NCBI RefSeq assembly: GCF_009928415.1 | Contig: NZ_JAABNN010000001.1 | Coordinates: 333,017-397,016 of the forward strand | DNA: 64,000 nt | Origin: Bacillus sp. USDA818B3_A | GTDB taxonomy: Bacteria > Bacillota > Bacilli > Bacillales > Cytobacillaceae | Direction of reading: 5' to 3' | Shown: positions 8,292 through 16,210 of the stretch, piece after piece | Layout: the number at the start of each line of letters is the position of its first letter | How positions within the stretch are numbered: position 1 is the stretch's first letter | The notes under the pieces: generated by a model | The model's database searches: none | What the model saw: only the letters and a program-made list of their open reading frames with translations | Told to the model about the DNA's origin: nothing | Translations under genes and position numbers: made by a program

Positions 8292-9992
8292 CTAGCTTTG
8301 CTCATCATCAATAGGAGCATCCAGCATTTCTAAACTCTTTGATTCTAGAACTTCAGCACGACTCTGCCCATAAAGCTGGAGATGTATTTGTTCAATCTCC
8401 TCACCTGTTAGATCCCCGCGCTTTAAAAGTTCCTCAGCAATTTTGTGAACAAATTCAGCATGATCATTAACAAGTTTCTTTACCTTTGTCATCTCAGACT
8501 GTAACAATTCATTAATTTTAGATCGGAGAGCTCTAAGTCCGTCTGAACGAGAACCGACGGCAAGCCAGCTGAATAATTCTTCTCCCATACCGACTATCCC
8601 CAGATAAGCACCCGCAAGCTCTGTTGCCTGTCTCAGATCTGACGTAACACCATTTAACTTCTTTTTGAGAAACTCTTCCTCGACTGCCCGAGCGGCCAAA
8701 CAAACTTGTATCTCTGCCAATATTTCTTTGTCAGTACGGTTATAACGTTCATGCGTTGGTTTAGTAGCAGCGAGCCCGAGCGCTCCACCCCTGCGGATAA
8801 TCGTAACTTTCCATACACGTTCATGCGGTTTTAAGAGAAATTGCGCGACCGCATGACCTGCCTCATGATAGGCAACATTTCTTTTTTCATCGTCACTCAT
8901 TGACCTTAGCGGCTGTTTTAGTCCCCACTCGTATGTCTCCATCGCTGCACGGAAATCCTCATAACTAGCTACCTGAGCTCCCCGTTGATGGGCAATAACG
9001 ACCGCTTCATTTACAATGTGTTTGATCTGTGCCGGAGAATAACCGATGGTATCTAATGCAGCCCGTTCAGGTGTGATCGTAGAATCCTTTTTTACCTTTT
9101 CGAGGTAGTATTGGAAAACATCAATCCGTCCGTCGTAGTCTGGAGAATCAACCCAGAGCTTACGGTCGAAACGCCCTGGACGCAGCAATGCTTGATCTAG
9201 AACATCAGGAAGGTTTGTGGCAGCAACTGTAAGAACAGCTGGGCGCTCTGCCTTTTTACGACGGAGCCCAAGCGACCGGAGTAACTTGGCGAACCAGCCA
9301 TTGTCAATGTTTGGAGGGTCCATTTGTAAAAGCAGTTCATTCAAGAGACCCGATCCACCCATCCCCATCATTCCGCCCATCATGCCTCCTGCTCCACCGC
9401 CAGCTTGCCGGCTCATCCCAATGGCATCAATTTCATCTATAAATATGATACAAGCCCCATATACTTTCGCGAGCTTACGGGCCTTCTTATAAATTCCCAT
9501 TACCTTCAGGTTTCCAACACCAAAGAACATATTTTGAAAACTTGGTGCAGAAGCGTAAGCAAACGGCACCTGTGCCTCATTTGCAATGACCTGTGCAAGA
9601 TATGATTTCCCTGTGCCAGGCGGTCCGCACAGCAGCAGCCCTCTAATGGCTTCACCGCCCATTTCCTTAAATTCTTTTACCCCTTTTAAAAGGGTAACAA
9701 TCCGCTTTGCGTTTTCGACAATTTCAGGGTTTCCACGGTAATCCGCCCAGGTGGAGCCGGTTTCCCCCGGCAGGATCCAATAGGTCCGGCCTCGAGCAAG
9801 GAACCAGAAGAGTGCAACAAACTGGATAATCATAAACAGCATGGCAAAAAGCAGTTGCAGCAACAAACTGACAATGCTTATAACAACTCCCCAAACTGTT
9901 GGCCCGCTATTAAGCAAATATATACCTAAAATGACCAAAACAGCCGCCCAGAGGATGGTTTTACGCCATTTTACCCATCGATATTTCCTCAT
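8292..9992 (-). CDS. FtsH-like membrane AAA+ metalloprotease, divergent paralogue
   Basis: A 566-aa protein with two N-terminal membrane helices (about 11-29 and 33-66) and only a few residues between them, so it lacks the FtsH external domain. AAA+ module: Walker A GPPGTGKS (123-130), pore-loop region FFGVG (156-160), Walker B IIFIDEID, arginine-finger region RPGRFDRK (271-278). M41 protease module: HEAGH (376-380) and third zinc ligand Asp452 in TSDLRQAT. It differs from housekeeping FtsH by GKS instead of GKT, a Gly/Met-rich insert (about 197-214) and a basic insert (LGLRRKK). Catalysis looks intact. Substrates are unknown. ATG start, RBS GGAAAG. Confidence 0.9.
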   Translation of the reverse strand: MRKYRWVKWRKTILWAAVLVILGIYLLNSGPTVWGVVISIVSLLLQLLFAMLFMIIQFVALFWFLARGRTYWILPGETGSTWADYRGNPEIVENAKRIVTLLKGVKEFKEMGGEAIRGLLLCGPPGTGKSYLAQVIANEAQVPFAYASAPSFQNMFFGVGNLKVMGIYKKARKLAKVYGACIIFIDEIDAIGMSRQAGGGAGGMMGGMMGMGGSGLLNELLLQMDPPNIDNGWFAKLLRSLGLRRKKAERPAVLTVAATNLPDVLDQALLRPGRFDRKLWVDSPDYDGRIDVFQYYLEKVKKDSTITPERAALDTIGYSPAQIKHIVNEAVVIAHQRGAQVASYEDFRAAMETYEWGLKQPLRSMSDDEKRNVAYHEAGHAVAQFLLKPHERVWKVTIIRRGGALGLAATKPTHERYNRTDKEILAEIQVCLAARAVEEEFLKKKLNGVTSDLRQATELAGAYLGIVGMGEELFSWLAVGSRSDGLRALRSKINELLQSEMTKVKKLVNDHAEFVHKIAEELLKRGDLTGEEIEQIHLQLYGQSRAEVLESKSLEMLDAPIDDEQS

Positions 9993-10240
9993 GGCTCCAC
10001 TTTCCTTTCTGAATATTTAGAATATTTATTATAAAACTTTTACTAATGATACCTAAAATATTGTTTAGGCTCCCTTTTAATAAAGATTACTGATATTTAT
10101 TCTTATTTCTTGCTAGTCATACCATCTCTGGGAGTTAAATTTAATAAAGGAATTCGGAAGTATGTCTATTAGAAATGGGTACAAATCTAGGATTGGATAA
10201 AAAAACCCTCCACTAAGAATAGGAGGATTCATGACAGTAT

Positions 10241-10531
10241 TTATTTGAATTTCTTAATGATCTCTAATACGTACTTAATAATCACACCAAGTCCGCCTAC
10301 GAAAAAGAATACTATCAATATCCATCCAGTAGGGTCGATTGGAAACATGGAAATGATAAAGTTTAATGGGACAACGTAATAGAGGACGTCCTTCAAATAT
10401 CCTAATATTAAATCAGAAGTAAGAGTGCCTTTCCAGAATGACTTTAAAAATCCTAATAATAGATCAAGAATCATTAGTCCAAAAACGGCCCACATTGTAT
10501 AAAGCATCCACTCCGAAAGAGAAAACATCAT
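10241..10531 (-). CDS. Small holin-like membrane protein
   Basis: A 96-aa protein starting MMFSLSEWMLYTMWAVFGLMI, with three or four predicted membrane helices and a basic C-terminus (IIKKFK). The segment LDLLLGFLKSFWKGTLTSD resembles the signature of the phage_holin_4 (TcdE/UtxA-like) family. The ATG at 10531 is chosen because AAGGTGGTG lies 6 nt upstream; a longer frame to 10624 has no such site. No lysin gene is adjacent, so a domesticated or non-lytic role is possible. Family match is moderate. Confidence 0.65.
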   Translation of the reverse strand: MMFSLSEWMLYTMWAVFGLMILDLLLGFLKSFWKGTLTSDLILGYLKDVLYYVVPLNFIISMFPIDPTGWILIVFFFVGGLGVIIKYVLEIIKKFK

Positions 10532-10625
10532 TTTTATCACCACCTTGATACATGATATGCTTGGAATAATGGGTGGTGAGAAGGATTGAAAAGTTTTGTT
10601 GGCAGTATATTCATCATATTTCAAG

Positions 10626-10656
10626 TAAAAAAATGCACCTCTTATTTAGGTGCATG
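10626..10656 (-). terminator. Second terminator of the nitrilase-GNAT operon
   Basis: On the minus strand TGCACCT-AAATAAG-AGGTGCA is followed by TTTTTTT. It is the second of two tandem terminators. Confidence 0.8.
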
Positions 10657-10688
10657 TAAAAAAAAGAATACCCTTAATGCAGGTATCC
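10657..10688 (-). terminator. First terminator of the nitrilase-GNAT operon
   Basis: On the minus strand GGATACC pairs with GGTATTC and is followed by nine T, just after the stop codon of the last GNAT gene. Confidence 0.75.
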
Positions 10689-10704
10689 TCGTCGATAATT
10701 TGTT

Positions 10705-11376
10705 TTAAAAATATAATAATCCTACTGTATCATTTGCTTCTAGATTTTCAATCATGCTATACCAAGACTCTGGTTTATTCGGTAAAACAGTATAATAACG
10801 TTTCAGAAATTTTACTATCAAGTCTGTTTCCAGCTCATGTTTTTCCCCGTTCATTGGAAGAAAACAAAGGTCTAGACCGGTTACAGCTTCCCCGTCATTG
10901 TTCCAGGACGGATGTACATACGGAAAATCCAAACGTTTGTAACCAAGGTGAGCCAGCACCTCTCGGCGAACATATGGATCCATTGGTTTGACTCCACCAA
11001 ATTCATAATGCTCTACACGATAGGGATCATAGATTTCAGCAAACATCCCCGCTAATTTTTTTCCATTAGATGCTGCTAATGCCTGTAAATCCGCTAACCT
11101 TCTTTCTGCTAAATATGGACCGATTCCTAAGCCGGCTTGGCCAATAATGGTAAAGTCAGTCATAGCAACATTAAAATCATCATAATAGCGGTATTCGGTT
11201 GCGCCTGCTACCTTCCCTTCATTAACAGCAACAAACACACGTATACCCGGATCTTCCAATGGCTCTTTCCAAAGATCAAATTCTAATACTTCTTCAGGAG
11301 GGAATACATCTTGCATTAATTGGTGCATTTGCTTAAATAACGGGTCATTGATATTAGTAATTCTACTATATTCCAT
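10705..11376 (-). CDS. GNAT-fold N-acetyltransferase-like protein
   Basis: A 223-aa soluble protein. Residues about 45-135 look like a GNAT core (VFVAVNEGKVAGATEYRYY, then IIGQAGLGIGPYLAERRLADLQ as the acetyl-CoA pyrophosphate loop, though the canonical R/Q-x-x-G-x-G/A is replaced by GLGIG). The family is only loosely recognisable. It is the last gene of a nitrilase-GNAT-GNAT operon, 19 nt downstream of the second gene, followed by two terminators. Substrate unknown. Confidence 0.75.
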   Translation of the reverse strand: MEYSRITNINDPLFKQMHQLMQDVFPPEEVLEFDLWKEPLEDPGIRVFVAVNEGKVAGATEYRYYDDFNVAMTDFTIIGQAGLGIGPYLAERRLADLQALAASNGKKLAGMFAEIYDPYRVEHYEFGGVKPMDPYVRREVLAHLGYKRLDFPYVHPSWNNDGEAVTGLDLCFLPMNGEKHELETDLIVKFLKRYYTVLPNKPESWYSMIENLEANDTVGLLYF

Positions 11377-11395
11377 TTTTTGTTCTCCTTATATC

Positions 11396-12061
11396 TCAAT
11401 TTGAAAATGGATTCTTCCACTCCATCAGAGTCCCATAATTACACGATTCTTCATCCTCTAAATAATCAGCCACTACTCTTACTGGTGTTCGGCCGCAATG
11501 GAGAAGAAAAGTGATGACAGGATCCCTTAGCTCTCCTTTGATAACCGTATCGATGTACTGTTCTGGAGACATACTATCCGCGTGTCTATGATACCCCGGC
11601 ATCCTTCCTCCACCAAGCAATCTTTTCAAGCGCAGATTTACAACCACATCATACATAGAGAACATCAGCCATTTCCCTAAGCCTAATTTCCGGTAGGATG
11701 GCCGGACACCAATGTCGACAACGTATAGGGTGTCTCCATTGGCTTCGTGATTTCGGATATAACCATTATCGGTTATCTCCTCCCAAGTGTGTTCTGGGTG
11801 ATCAGGATCATAGTCAACCAGTAATCCAGTCATAGAACCTGCAATATCACCATTTACTTCAATACACAATGCCCCTTCTGGAAACAGTGTCACATGGTTT
11901 TTTAGCTGATCTTCATTCCACCATAATTCGGCTGGAAAAGGGGGAGGAAAGCTTTCCTGTTGGATACGGATCAAATCTTGAAAGTCCTTCTCTTGATAAT
12001 TTCTAATAACCACTGGAACAGGTTTTTCTCCGTCGAAAACAAAAAATTCTTTTCGATACAT
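11396..12061 (-). CDS. GNAT N-acetyltransferase, partner of the nitrilase
   Basis: A 221-aa GNAT protein with a clear acetyl-CoA site: VVDIGVRPSYRKLGLGKWLM (about residues 109-128). It lies 15 nt after a carbon-nitrogen hydrolase gene. In B. subtilis a comparable GNAT domain and nitrilase domain occur in one YhcX-type protein of about 513 aa; the two separate proteins here add up to 513 aa. It therefore probably forms part of the same functional unit, acting on an amine released from, or fed into, the hydrolase. Substrate unknown. Confidence 0.85.
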   Translation of the reverse strand: MYRKEFFVFDGEKPVPVVIRNYQEKDFQDLIRIQQESFPPPFPAELWWNEDQLKNHVTLFPEGALCIEVNGDIAGSMTGLLVDYDPDHPEHTWEEITDNGYIRNHEANGDTLYVVDIGVRPSYRKLGLGKWLMFSMYDVVVNLRLKRLLGGGRMPGYHRHADSMSPEQYIDTVIKGELRDPVITFLLHCGRTPVRVVADYLEDEESCNYGTLMEWKNPFSN

Positions 12062-12076
12062 GAATGAACCTCCAAT

Positions 12077-12955
12077 TTAACTGCGGACAAGTTTATCTGT
12101 TTCCCAATCCGGGTAAAGATCGGTCCGGCGGTCACGCCAGGTCGTGACAGATCCTTTTTCACGCACCTTGTAAAGCAGCTCTAAATTAAGATCTGCTGTA
12201 ACAATCATATCCTGATTCATTTCCCCTTCAACCATGATACCTTGAGGAGGAAAAGGTATGTCATTCGGTGTGATTACTGCTGCCTGCCCGAAATTTGCCC
12301 GCATAAAATCAACGGTTGGCAGCGAACCAACGGTGCCAGTCGTTACGACATATACTTGATTTTCAATCGCTCTCGCATGGCTTGTATAGCGGACCCGATG
12401 GAAGCCGTGACGATCGTCTGTGCATGATGGACAGAAAATAACGTCTGCCCCCTTCGCCTTAGCCATTCGAACTATTTCTGGAAACTCAATGTCATAACAA
12501 GTTAGCATGGCGATTTTTCCTTTTTCTGTCTCAAACACTTCTAGGCTGTCTCCAGCGCTCATATTCCATTCATTTACCTCTGTAGGAGTAATATGAAGTT
12601 TCGCCTGTTCAGCTACCCTTCCATCTGGATAGAACAAATGCGCCACATTATAGAGGCGATCTCCTTTACGGATCACATGGGTCCCGCCAATTATATGCAT
12701 TCCGTAATGTTGAGCTAGATTAGTAAATAAAAAATGATATTGTTCAGTAAAGTCCGGTAAATCTTGAATGGTCAACGCATCCCCATTTGCATCACCAATT
12801 GACATGAGCTGAGTAGTGAAAAATTCAGGAAATAAAATAAAGTCTGATCCAAATTCCTCTGCTGTTTTAATATAATGCTCCACTTGATCTGCGAATTCTT
12901 GAAAAGAACGAATCGTATGAAGATGATATTGAACCGCTGAAACTCTAAATTGCAT
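12077..12955 (-). CDS. Carbon-nitrogen hydrolase (nitrilase superfamily)
   Basis: A 292-aa amidase/nitrilase-fold protein with the complete catalytic triad: Glu44 (FPEFFT), Lys119 (AKLHITP) and Cys153 (LTCYDIEFPE). It likely hydrolyses a small linear amide or N-carbamoyl compound. It is first in an operon with two GNAT proteins. It corresponds to the C-terminal half of YhcX-type fusion proteins. Promoter at 13055-13083 and RBS GAAGAGGGAATTTT support transcription from here. Confidence 0.9.
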   Translation of the reverse strand: MQFRVSAVQYHLHTIRSFQEFADQVEHYIKTAEEFGSDFILFPEFFTTQLMSIGDANGDALTIQDLPDFTEQYHFLFTNLAQHYGMHIIGGTHVIRKGDRLYNVAHLFYPDGRVAEQAKLHITPTEVNEWNMSAGDSLEVFETEKGKIAMLTCYDIEFPEIVRMAKAKGADVIFCPSCTDDRHGFHRVRYTSHARAIENQVYVVTTGTVGSLPTVDFMRANFGQAAVITPNDIPFPPQGIMVEGEMNQDMIVTADLNLELLYKVREKGSVTTWRDRRTDLYPDWETDKLVRS

Positions 12956-13054
12956 AAAATTCCCTCTTCCTAATTAAGTCTTTAATCCTATTATTATCAA
13001 AAAATATATAGCGAACAAGTACTAACTTTTTAATTACATAGTGTGAAAAATTAT

Positions 13055-13083
13055 ACTTTAAAATATGGCAGACTCTATGTCAA
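13055..13083 (-). promoter_or_regulatory. Sigma-A promoter of the nitrilase-GNAT operon
   Basis: On the minus strand TTGACA (13083-13078) and TAAAGT (13060-13055) are spaced 17 bp. It diverges from the first deglycosidase operon; the palindrome at 13107-13137 lies 24 bp upstream of this -35, so a shared regulator could touch both. Confidence 0.65.
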
Positions 13084-13106
13084 CCACTGCTTTCAAAAAT
13101 TTATTG

Positions 13107-13253
13107 AGGTTAAGAATGACACTATCATTTTTAACCTTTTTTATTTTAAAGAAAGGACTTAAAAAAATAAGGTGAAAATCTATCACTCTTAAGATAAATA
13201 AAAAAAAGGAATAGGGACCATTAAAGATTATGATAAATATGTAAGCGACATCA
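13107..13253 (+). promoter_or_regulatory. Island-type promoter 1: distal palindrome, GATAAATAA block, -10, cre
   Basis: Palindrome AGGTTAAGAAT-N9-ATTTTTAACCT (13107-13137). GATAAATAA at 13193-13201 begins 36 nt before the -10 TATGAT (13229-13234). A cre-like ATGTAAGCGACATCA (13239-13253) begins 4 nt after the -10. The gap from palindrome to -10 is 91 bp. No good -35 box is present, which suggests activation by a bound regulator. A T-run after the palindrome means it could also stop upstream transcription. Confidence 0.8.
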
Positions 13254-13288
13254 ATATTACTTAATAAAAAATGAAGGGAGATTTAACC

Positions 13289-14308
13289 ATGAGCAATATC
13301 AAAACATGCGTAAGCTTATATAGTTTACAAGATGAATATTTAAATAAACGTATGAGTTTAGAAGATATTTTTAAATTTTTGGCTGAAAATGAAGTAGAAG
13401 GAATTGAAATTATTCCTGACCAGATGCTGCATAATGCCCCCCATCCAACAGAGAAAACTTTGGCAGAATGGGACAGGTTACTAAGTACTTATAAAATGAA
13501 GCCTGTCATTGCAGACGTGTTCTTAAATACAAATTTGTACAAGAATAGAGAATTAACGAAAAAGGAATGCGTTGATTTACTAATTAAGGAGATTAAGCTT
13601 GCAAACCGTTTAGGGATTAAATTAATTCGATTAGTATCGATGGTACCAGCTTTTGTTATCGAGCCATTATTACCATATGCGGAAAAATACAATGTTACCT
13701 TGGCGCTGGAAATCCATGCAGGTTTAAGCTTTGATGTTCCGAAAACACAAGAATTTATTAAAGAAATGAAGCGGTTAAATTCTCCTTATATTGGCCTAGT
13801 CATTGACACAGGAATTTTCTGCCGCAGGCTTCCAAGAGTGATGGCAGATTATTGCAGACAGTTAGGGACAAACCAAGAAGTGATTGACTATATTAATGAT
13901 ATCTTCGCTCAAGGAAAAGATCCTCGAAAAGTATATTTGGAAAATGGCGGTTTTCCAGATGACCTAAAAAAATTATTAAAATCGGAAGCCGATCACTTCT
14001 TCGCGCATATGGCAGATGGCTATGAAAATGAGCCATATAGTGTTTTAGATGAATACATGCCATATATTAAACATTTCCATTTTAAGCTATTTGAAATGAC
14101 CGAAACTGGCGAAGAATACTCTATGGATTATAAAGGAGTTCTCCAATATCTCCACGAAAAAGGATATGACGGTTATGTTTCTACTGAATATGAAGGAAAC
14201 CGCTGGGTACTTCCTGGACATCCAATGGTGGAAAAAGAACAAGTTTTAGCCCATCAGGCATTGATTCGAAATGTTATTAAAGACTTAGAAGGACAGGAGG
14301 TATATTAA
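13289..14308 (+). CDS. C-glycoside deglycosidase-like alpha subunit 1 (TIM barrel)
   Basis: A 339-aa xylose-isomerase-like TIM-barrel protein. Candidate metal and catalytic residues follow the family pattern: Glu141 and His143 (ALEIHAG), Asp173 (LVIDTG), His264 (KHFHFK) and Glu300/Glu302 (STEYEG). In C-glycoside deglycosidases this barrel holds a divalent metal and eliminates the aglycone from a 3-keto glycoside; the EIH His is the probable general base. The ATG at 13289 is chosen because AAGGGAG lies 7 nt upstream and is inside the longer frame from 13271. The beta-subunit gene follows after 1 nt. Unlike the other three pairs, alpha precedes beta. The exact substrate is unknown. Confidence 0.85.
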   Translation: MSNIKTCVSLYSLQDEYLNKRMSLEDIFKFLAENEVEGIEIIPDQMLHNAPHPTEKTLAEWDRLLSTYKMKPVIADVFLNTNLYKNRELTKKECVDLLIKEIKLANRLGIKLIRLVSMVPAFVIEPLLPYAEKYNVTLALEIHAGLSFDVPKTQEFIKEMKRLNSPYIGLVIDTGIFCRRLPRVMADYCRQLGTNQEVIDYINDIFAQGKDPRKVYLENGGFPDDLKKLLKSEADHFFAHMADGYENEPYSVLDEYMPYIKHFHFKLFEMTETGEEYSMDYKGVLQYLHEKGYDGYVSTEYEGNRWVLPGHPMVEKEQVLAHQALIRNVIKDLEGQEVY

Positions 14309-14309
14309 T

Positions 14310-14702
14310 ATGTTTGATAATAATGTGTTTCTTGAAAATACATGTAAAAATACTGAAGAAGAAAGTAAAATTACAGGATTTGAATTAAAAACCAACATTA
14401 CTTACTATCGAGGAATTCCACTGTCCATGGTAAATGATATTGGTGTGGAAGTAGATGGCAAAAGGGTTCAACGTGAGAATATTTTATGTTCCATAGATGA
14501 AGTTGATTGGTTTACTTTAGATGAAATGGAAACCGTAACAACCTATAAATGGGAATATGGCGAGCCGTTAACGGTACGGGTTCGTAAGGATGGCGGTTTA
14601 TCCAAAGGAACACATGAAGTTGCATTAGATGTCGTTGTAAGGACTGCCTATATTCCTGTGCCATTGGCGGGAAGAAAGGTTAGAACTGTAGAGATAGCAT
14701 AA
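14310..14702 (+). CDS. C-glycoside deglycosidase-like beta subunit 1
   Basis: A 130-aa beta-rich protein with the motif YYRGIPLSMVNDIGVEVDGK shared by all four small proteins of this island, and a C-terminal GTHEVALDVVVRTAYIP strand pair. It matches the small subunit of C-glycoside deglycosidases (DfgB/DgpB; often annotated DUF6379), which covers the active site of the alpha barrel. The ATG sits behind AGGAGGT that lies inside the alpha gene, so translation is coupled. A terminator follows. Confidence 0.85.
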   Translation: MFDNNVFLENTCKNTEEESKITGFELKTNITYYRGIPLSMVNDIGVEVDGKRVQRENILCSIDEVDWFTLDEMETVTTYKWEYGEPLTVRVRKDGGLSKGTHEVALDVVVRTAYIPVPLAGRKVRTVEIA

Positions 14703-14714
14703 AAATAGATTCAC

Positions 14715-14744
14715 TAAAAAATCAGCCCTGGGGCTGATTTTTTT
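14715..14744. terminator. Bidirectional terminator
   Basis: A stem AAAATCAGCCC / GGGCTGATTTT with flanking A and T runs, between the convergent beta-subunit and MFS genes. Confidence 0.9.
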
Positions 14745-14763
14745 AGCTTTATCGATTTTTATA

Positions 14764-16005
14764 CTAGGAAGATTGTTTTGGCCCGCTCATAACGGCCATG
14801 AAATCATTATTCCTTCTAGCCCTTTGGTTCCAAGCTGCACACATGATAATACTACCGAATAATATGAATGCTCCAAATATAAAAGGTATATTGTAGGAAA
14901 CATCATAAAATATTCCTGCTAATGAAGGCCCAATAATATTCCCTAAACTGCTATAGGCATTATTCATGCCTGCCGCAAAACCTTGTTCATTTCCTGCCAT
15001 TTTCGATAACATGGTATTAATTGCTGGACGTAGAATTGAAGTAAACAAGAAAAATAATATATTCATCATTAACATATAAATAAAGTTTCCAGAAAACAAG
15101 ACGAGAATCATTGAAACGGCCGATAGTAAGAAACACGCATTAATCACTTTAATCTCATCGAAGCGGCGAAGCAGCCAATCTACCAAAACAGCCTGAATGA
15201 TTACCCCAACAAGTGCACCAACAGTCAAAATTATAGAGATATCTTTAGGGGTATATTCATATTTTTCACTTACATATAACCCATAGATTGCTTCAAAATT
15301 GGCTAATCCAAATGTCATCGTGAAAATTAGTAATAACAGGACAAAGTAAGGAACTTTAAATGATCGTTTGATTTCATGAGTCATTCCATCTTTTTCCGAA
15401 GTTGAATTTCTAAAGGCTTGTTGTTGTTCTTTTGATAACGACTCCGGTAAGAATAAGTAAGAAACGATCATCGCAATACCTGCTGCAATAGCAGATGCAT
15501 AAAACGGTACTCGCAGCCCATATTCTGCTAGGAATCCACCAATCCCTGGCCCAATAACGAATCCAAGTGAAATGGCAGCGCCTAGTAATCCCATCCCTTT
15601 TCCTCGATTTTCGATTGTTGTCACATCGGCCACGTATGCCATATTTGCAGGTACTAGTATTCCAATACCGATCCCCCCAATTAAGCGAGATAAATAGAGG
15701 AGCCATAAATCAGAGGCCATACTAAACATAAGCTGTGACAGCATGATAATTCCTAAGCCAGCGATAGTAATGATTTTCCTTCCATACTTATCTGATAACT
15801 TCCCACCAAGCGGAGAAAAAAGAAACTGTGTCAGCCCTGTTGCAGCTACGAGGTATCCTTGGTCTTTACCACTGGCTCCGAGTTCCAAGATAAATTTAGG
15901 AAGTATAGGGATCGCTAACCCTACCCCAAGCAATGCGAGAAACATATTCACCATTAGAATAAATAATGGCATATTCATCTTTCTAAAAAACGTAAACCTT
16001 TGCAT
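14764..16005 (-). CDS. MFS transporter (DHA1, NorA/TetA-like)
   Basis: A 413-aa 12-helix transporter. MFS motif A is GGKLSDKYGRK (about 65-75) and motif C is LGFVIGPGIGGFLAEYG (about 145-160), the antiporter signature, so export of a drug-like or aromatic compound is expected rather than sugar uptake. Start at ATG 16005 with AGGAGAAAATTG upstream; a TTG just before it is less likely. The upstream palindrome (16148-16178) suggests it may belong to the island regulon, where it could export aglycones or toxic phenolics. Confidence 0.88.
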   Translation of the reverse strand: MQRFTFFRKMNMPLFILMVNMFLALLGVGLAIPILPKFILELGASGKDQGYLVAATGLTQFLFSPLGGKLSDKYGRKIITIAGLGIIMLSQLMFSMASDLWLLYLSRLIGGIGIGILVPANMAYVADVTTIENRGKGMGLLGAAISLGFVIGPGIGGFLAEYGLRVPFYASAIAAGIAMIVSYLFLPESLSKEQQQAFRNSTSEKDGMTHEIKRSFKVPYFVLLLLIFTMTFGLANFEAIYGLYVSEKYEYTPKDISIILTVGALVGVIIQAVLVDWLLRRFDEIKVINACFLLSAVSMILVLFSGNFIYMLMMNILFFLFTSILRPAINTMLSKMAGNEQGFAAGMNNAYSSLGNIIGPSLAGIFYDVSYNIPFIFGAFILFGSIIMCAAWNQRARRNNDFMAVMSGPKQSS

Positions 16006-16047
16006 CAATTTTCTCCTATTCTTAAAATTAAAACCGTGTTTAATTTA

Positions 16048-16178
16048 ATCTTACACCTCCTAGGCACTTATTTAATTTCACTTTTTTAATCATTTTGCGA
16101 AGCAATTTTTAACCAAACTTGTAAATTAATTTCGGAAAGAATTAAAGAGGTTAAAAATCTTATTATGATTTTTAACCT
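16048..16178 (-). promoter_or_regulatory. Possible island-type promoter 2 (distal palindrome, weak core)
   Basis: A perfect palindrome AGGTTAAAAAT-N9-ATTTTTAACCT (16148-16178) is extended to a 15-bp arm. A candidate -10 TAAGAT (16053-16048) lies 94 bp downstream on the minus strand, in line with the other island promoters. The 36-nt block and cre are poor here. The palindrome lies just behind the GH43 stop codon but lacks a T-run, so it is a poor terminator. Confidence 0.55.
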
Positions 16179-16210
16179 CTTCAATAAATTATTATTTATT
16201 TTCCATTAAT

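Noticed and set aside
13138..13288. Sigma-54 promoter controlled by a distal enhancer palindrome
   Set aside because: The distal site position would fit, but no -24/-12 (TGGCAC-TTGC) element is seen in this or the other island promoters, and -10-like hexamers recur at a fixed place.
14764..16005. Counting this MFS protein as a sugar importer of the island
   Set aside because: Motif C (GPGIGG type) and similarity to NorA/TetA indicate an antiporter that exports drugs or phenolics.
16145..16181. Reading the palindrome behind the GH43 gene as a plain terminator
   Set aside because: The stem is perfect, but no T-run follows on the minus strand, and the same sequence occurs at promoter positions elsewhere in the island.
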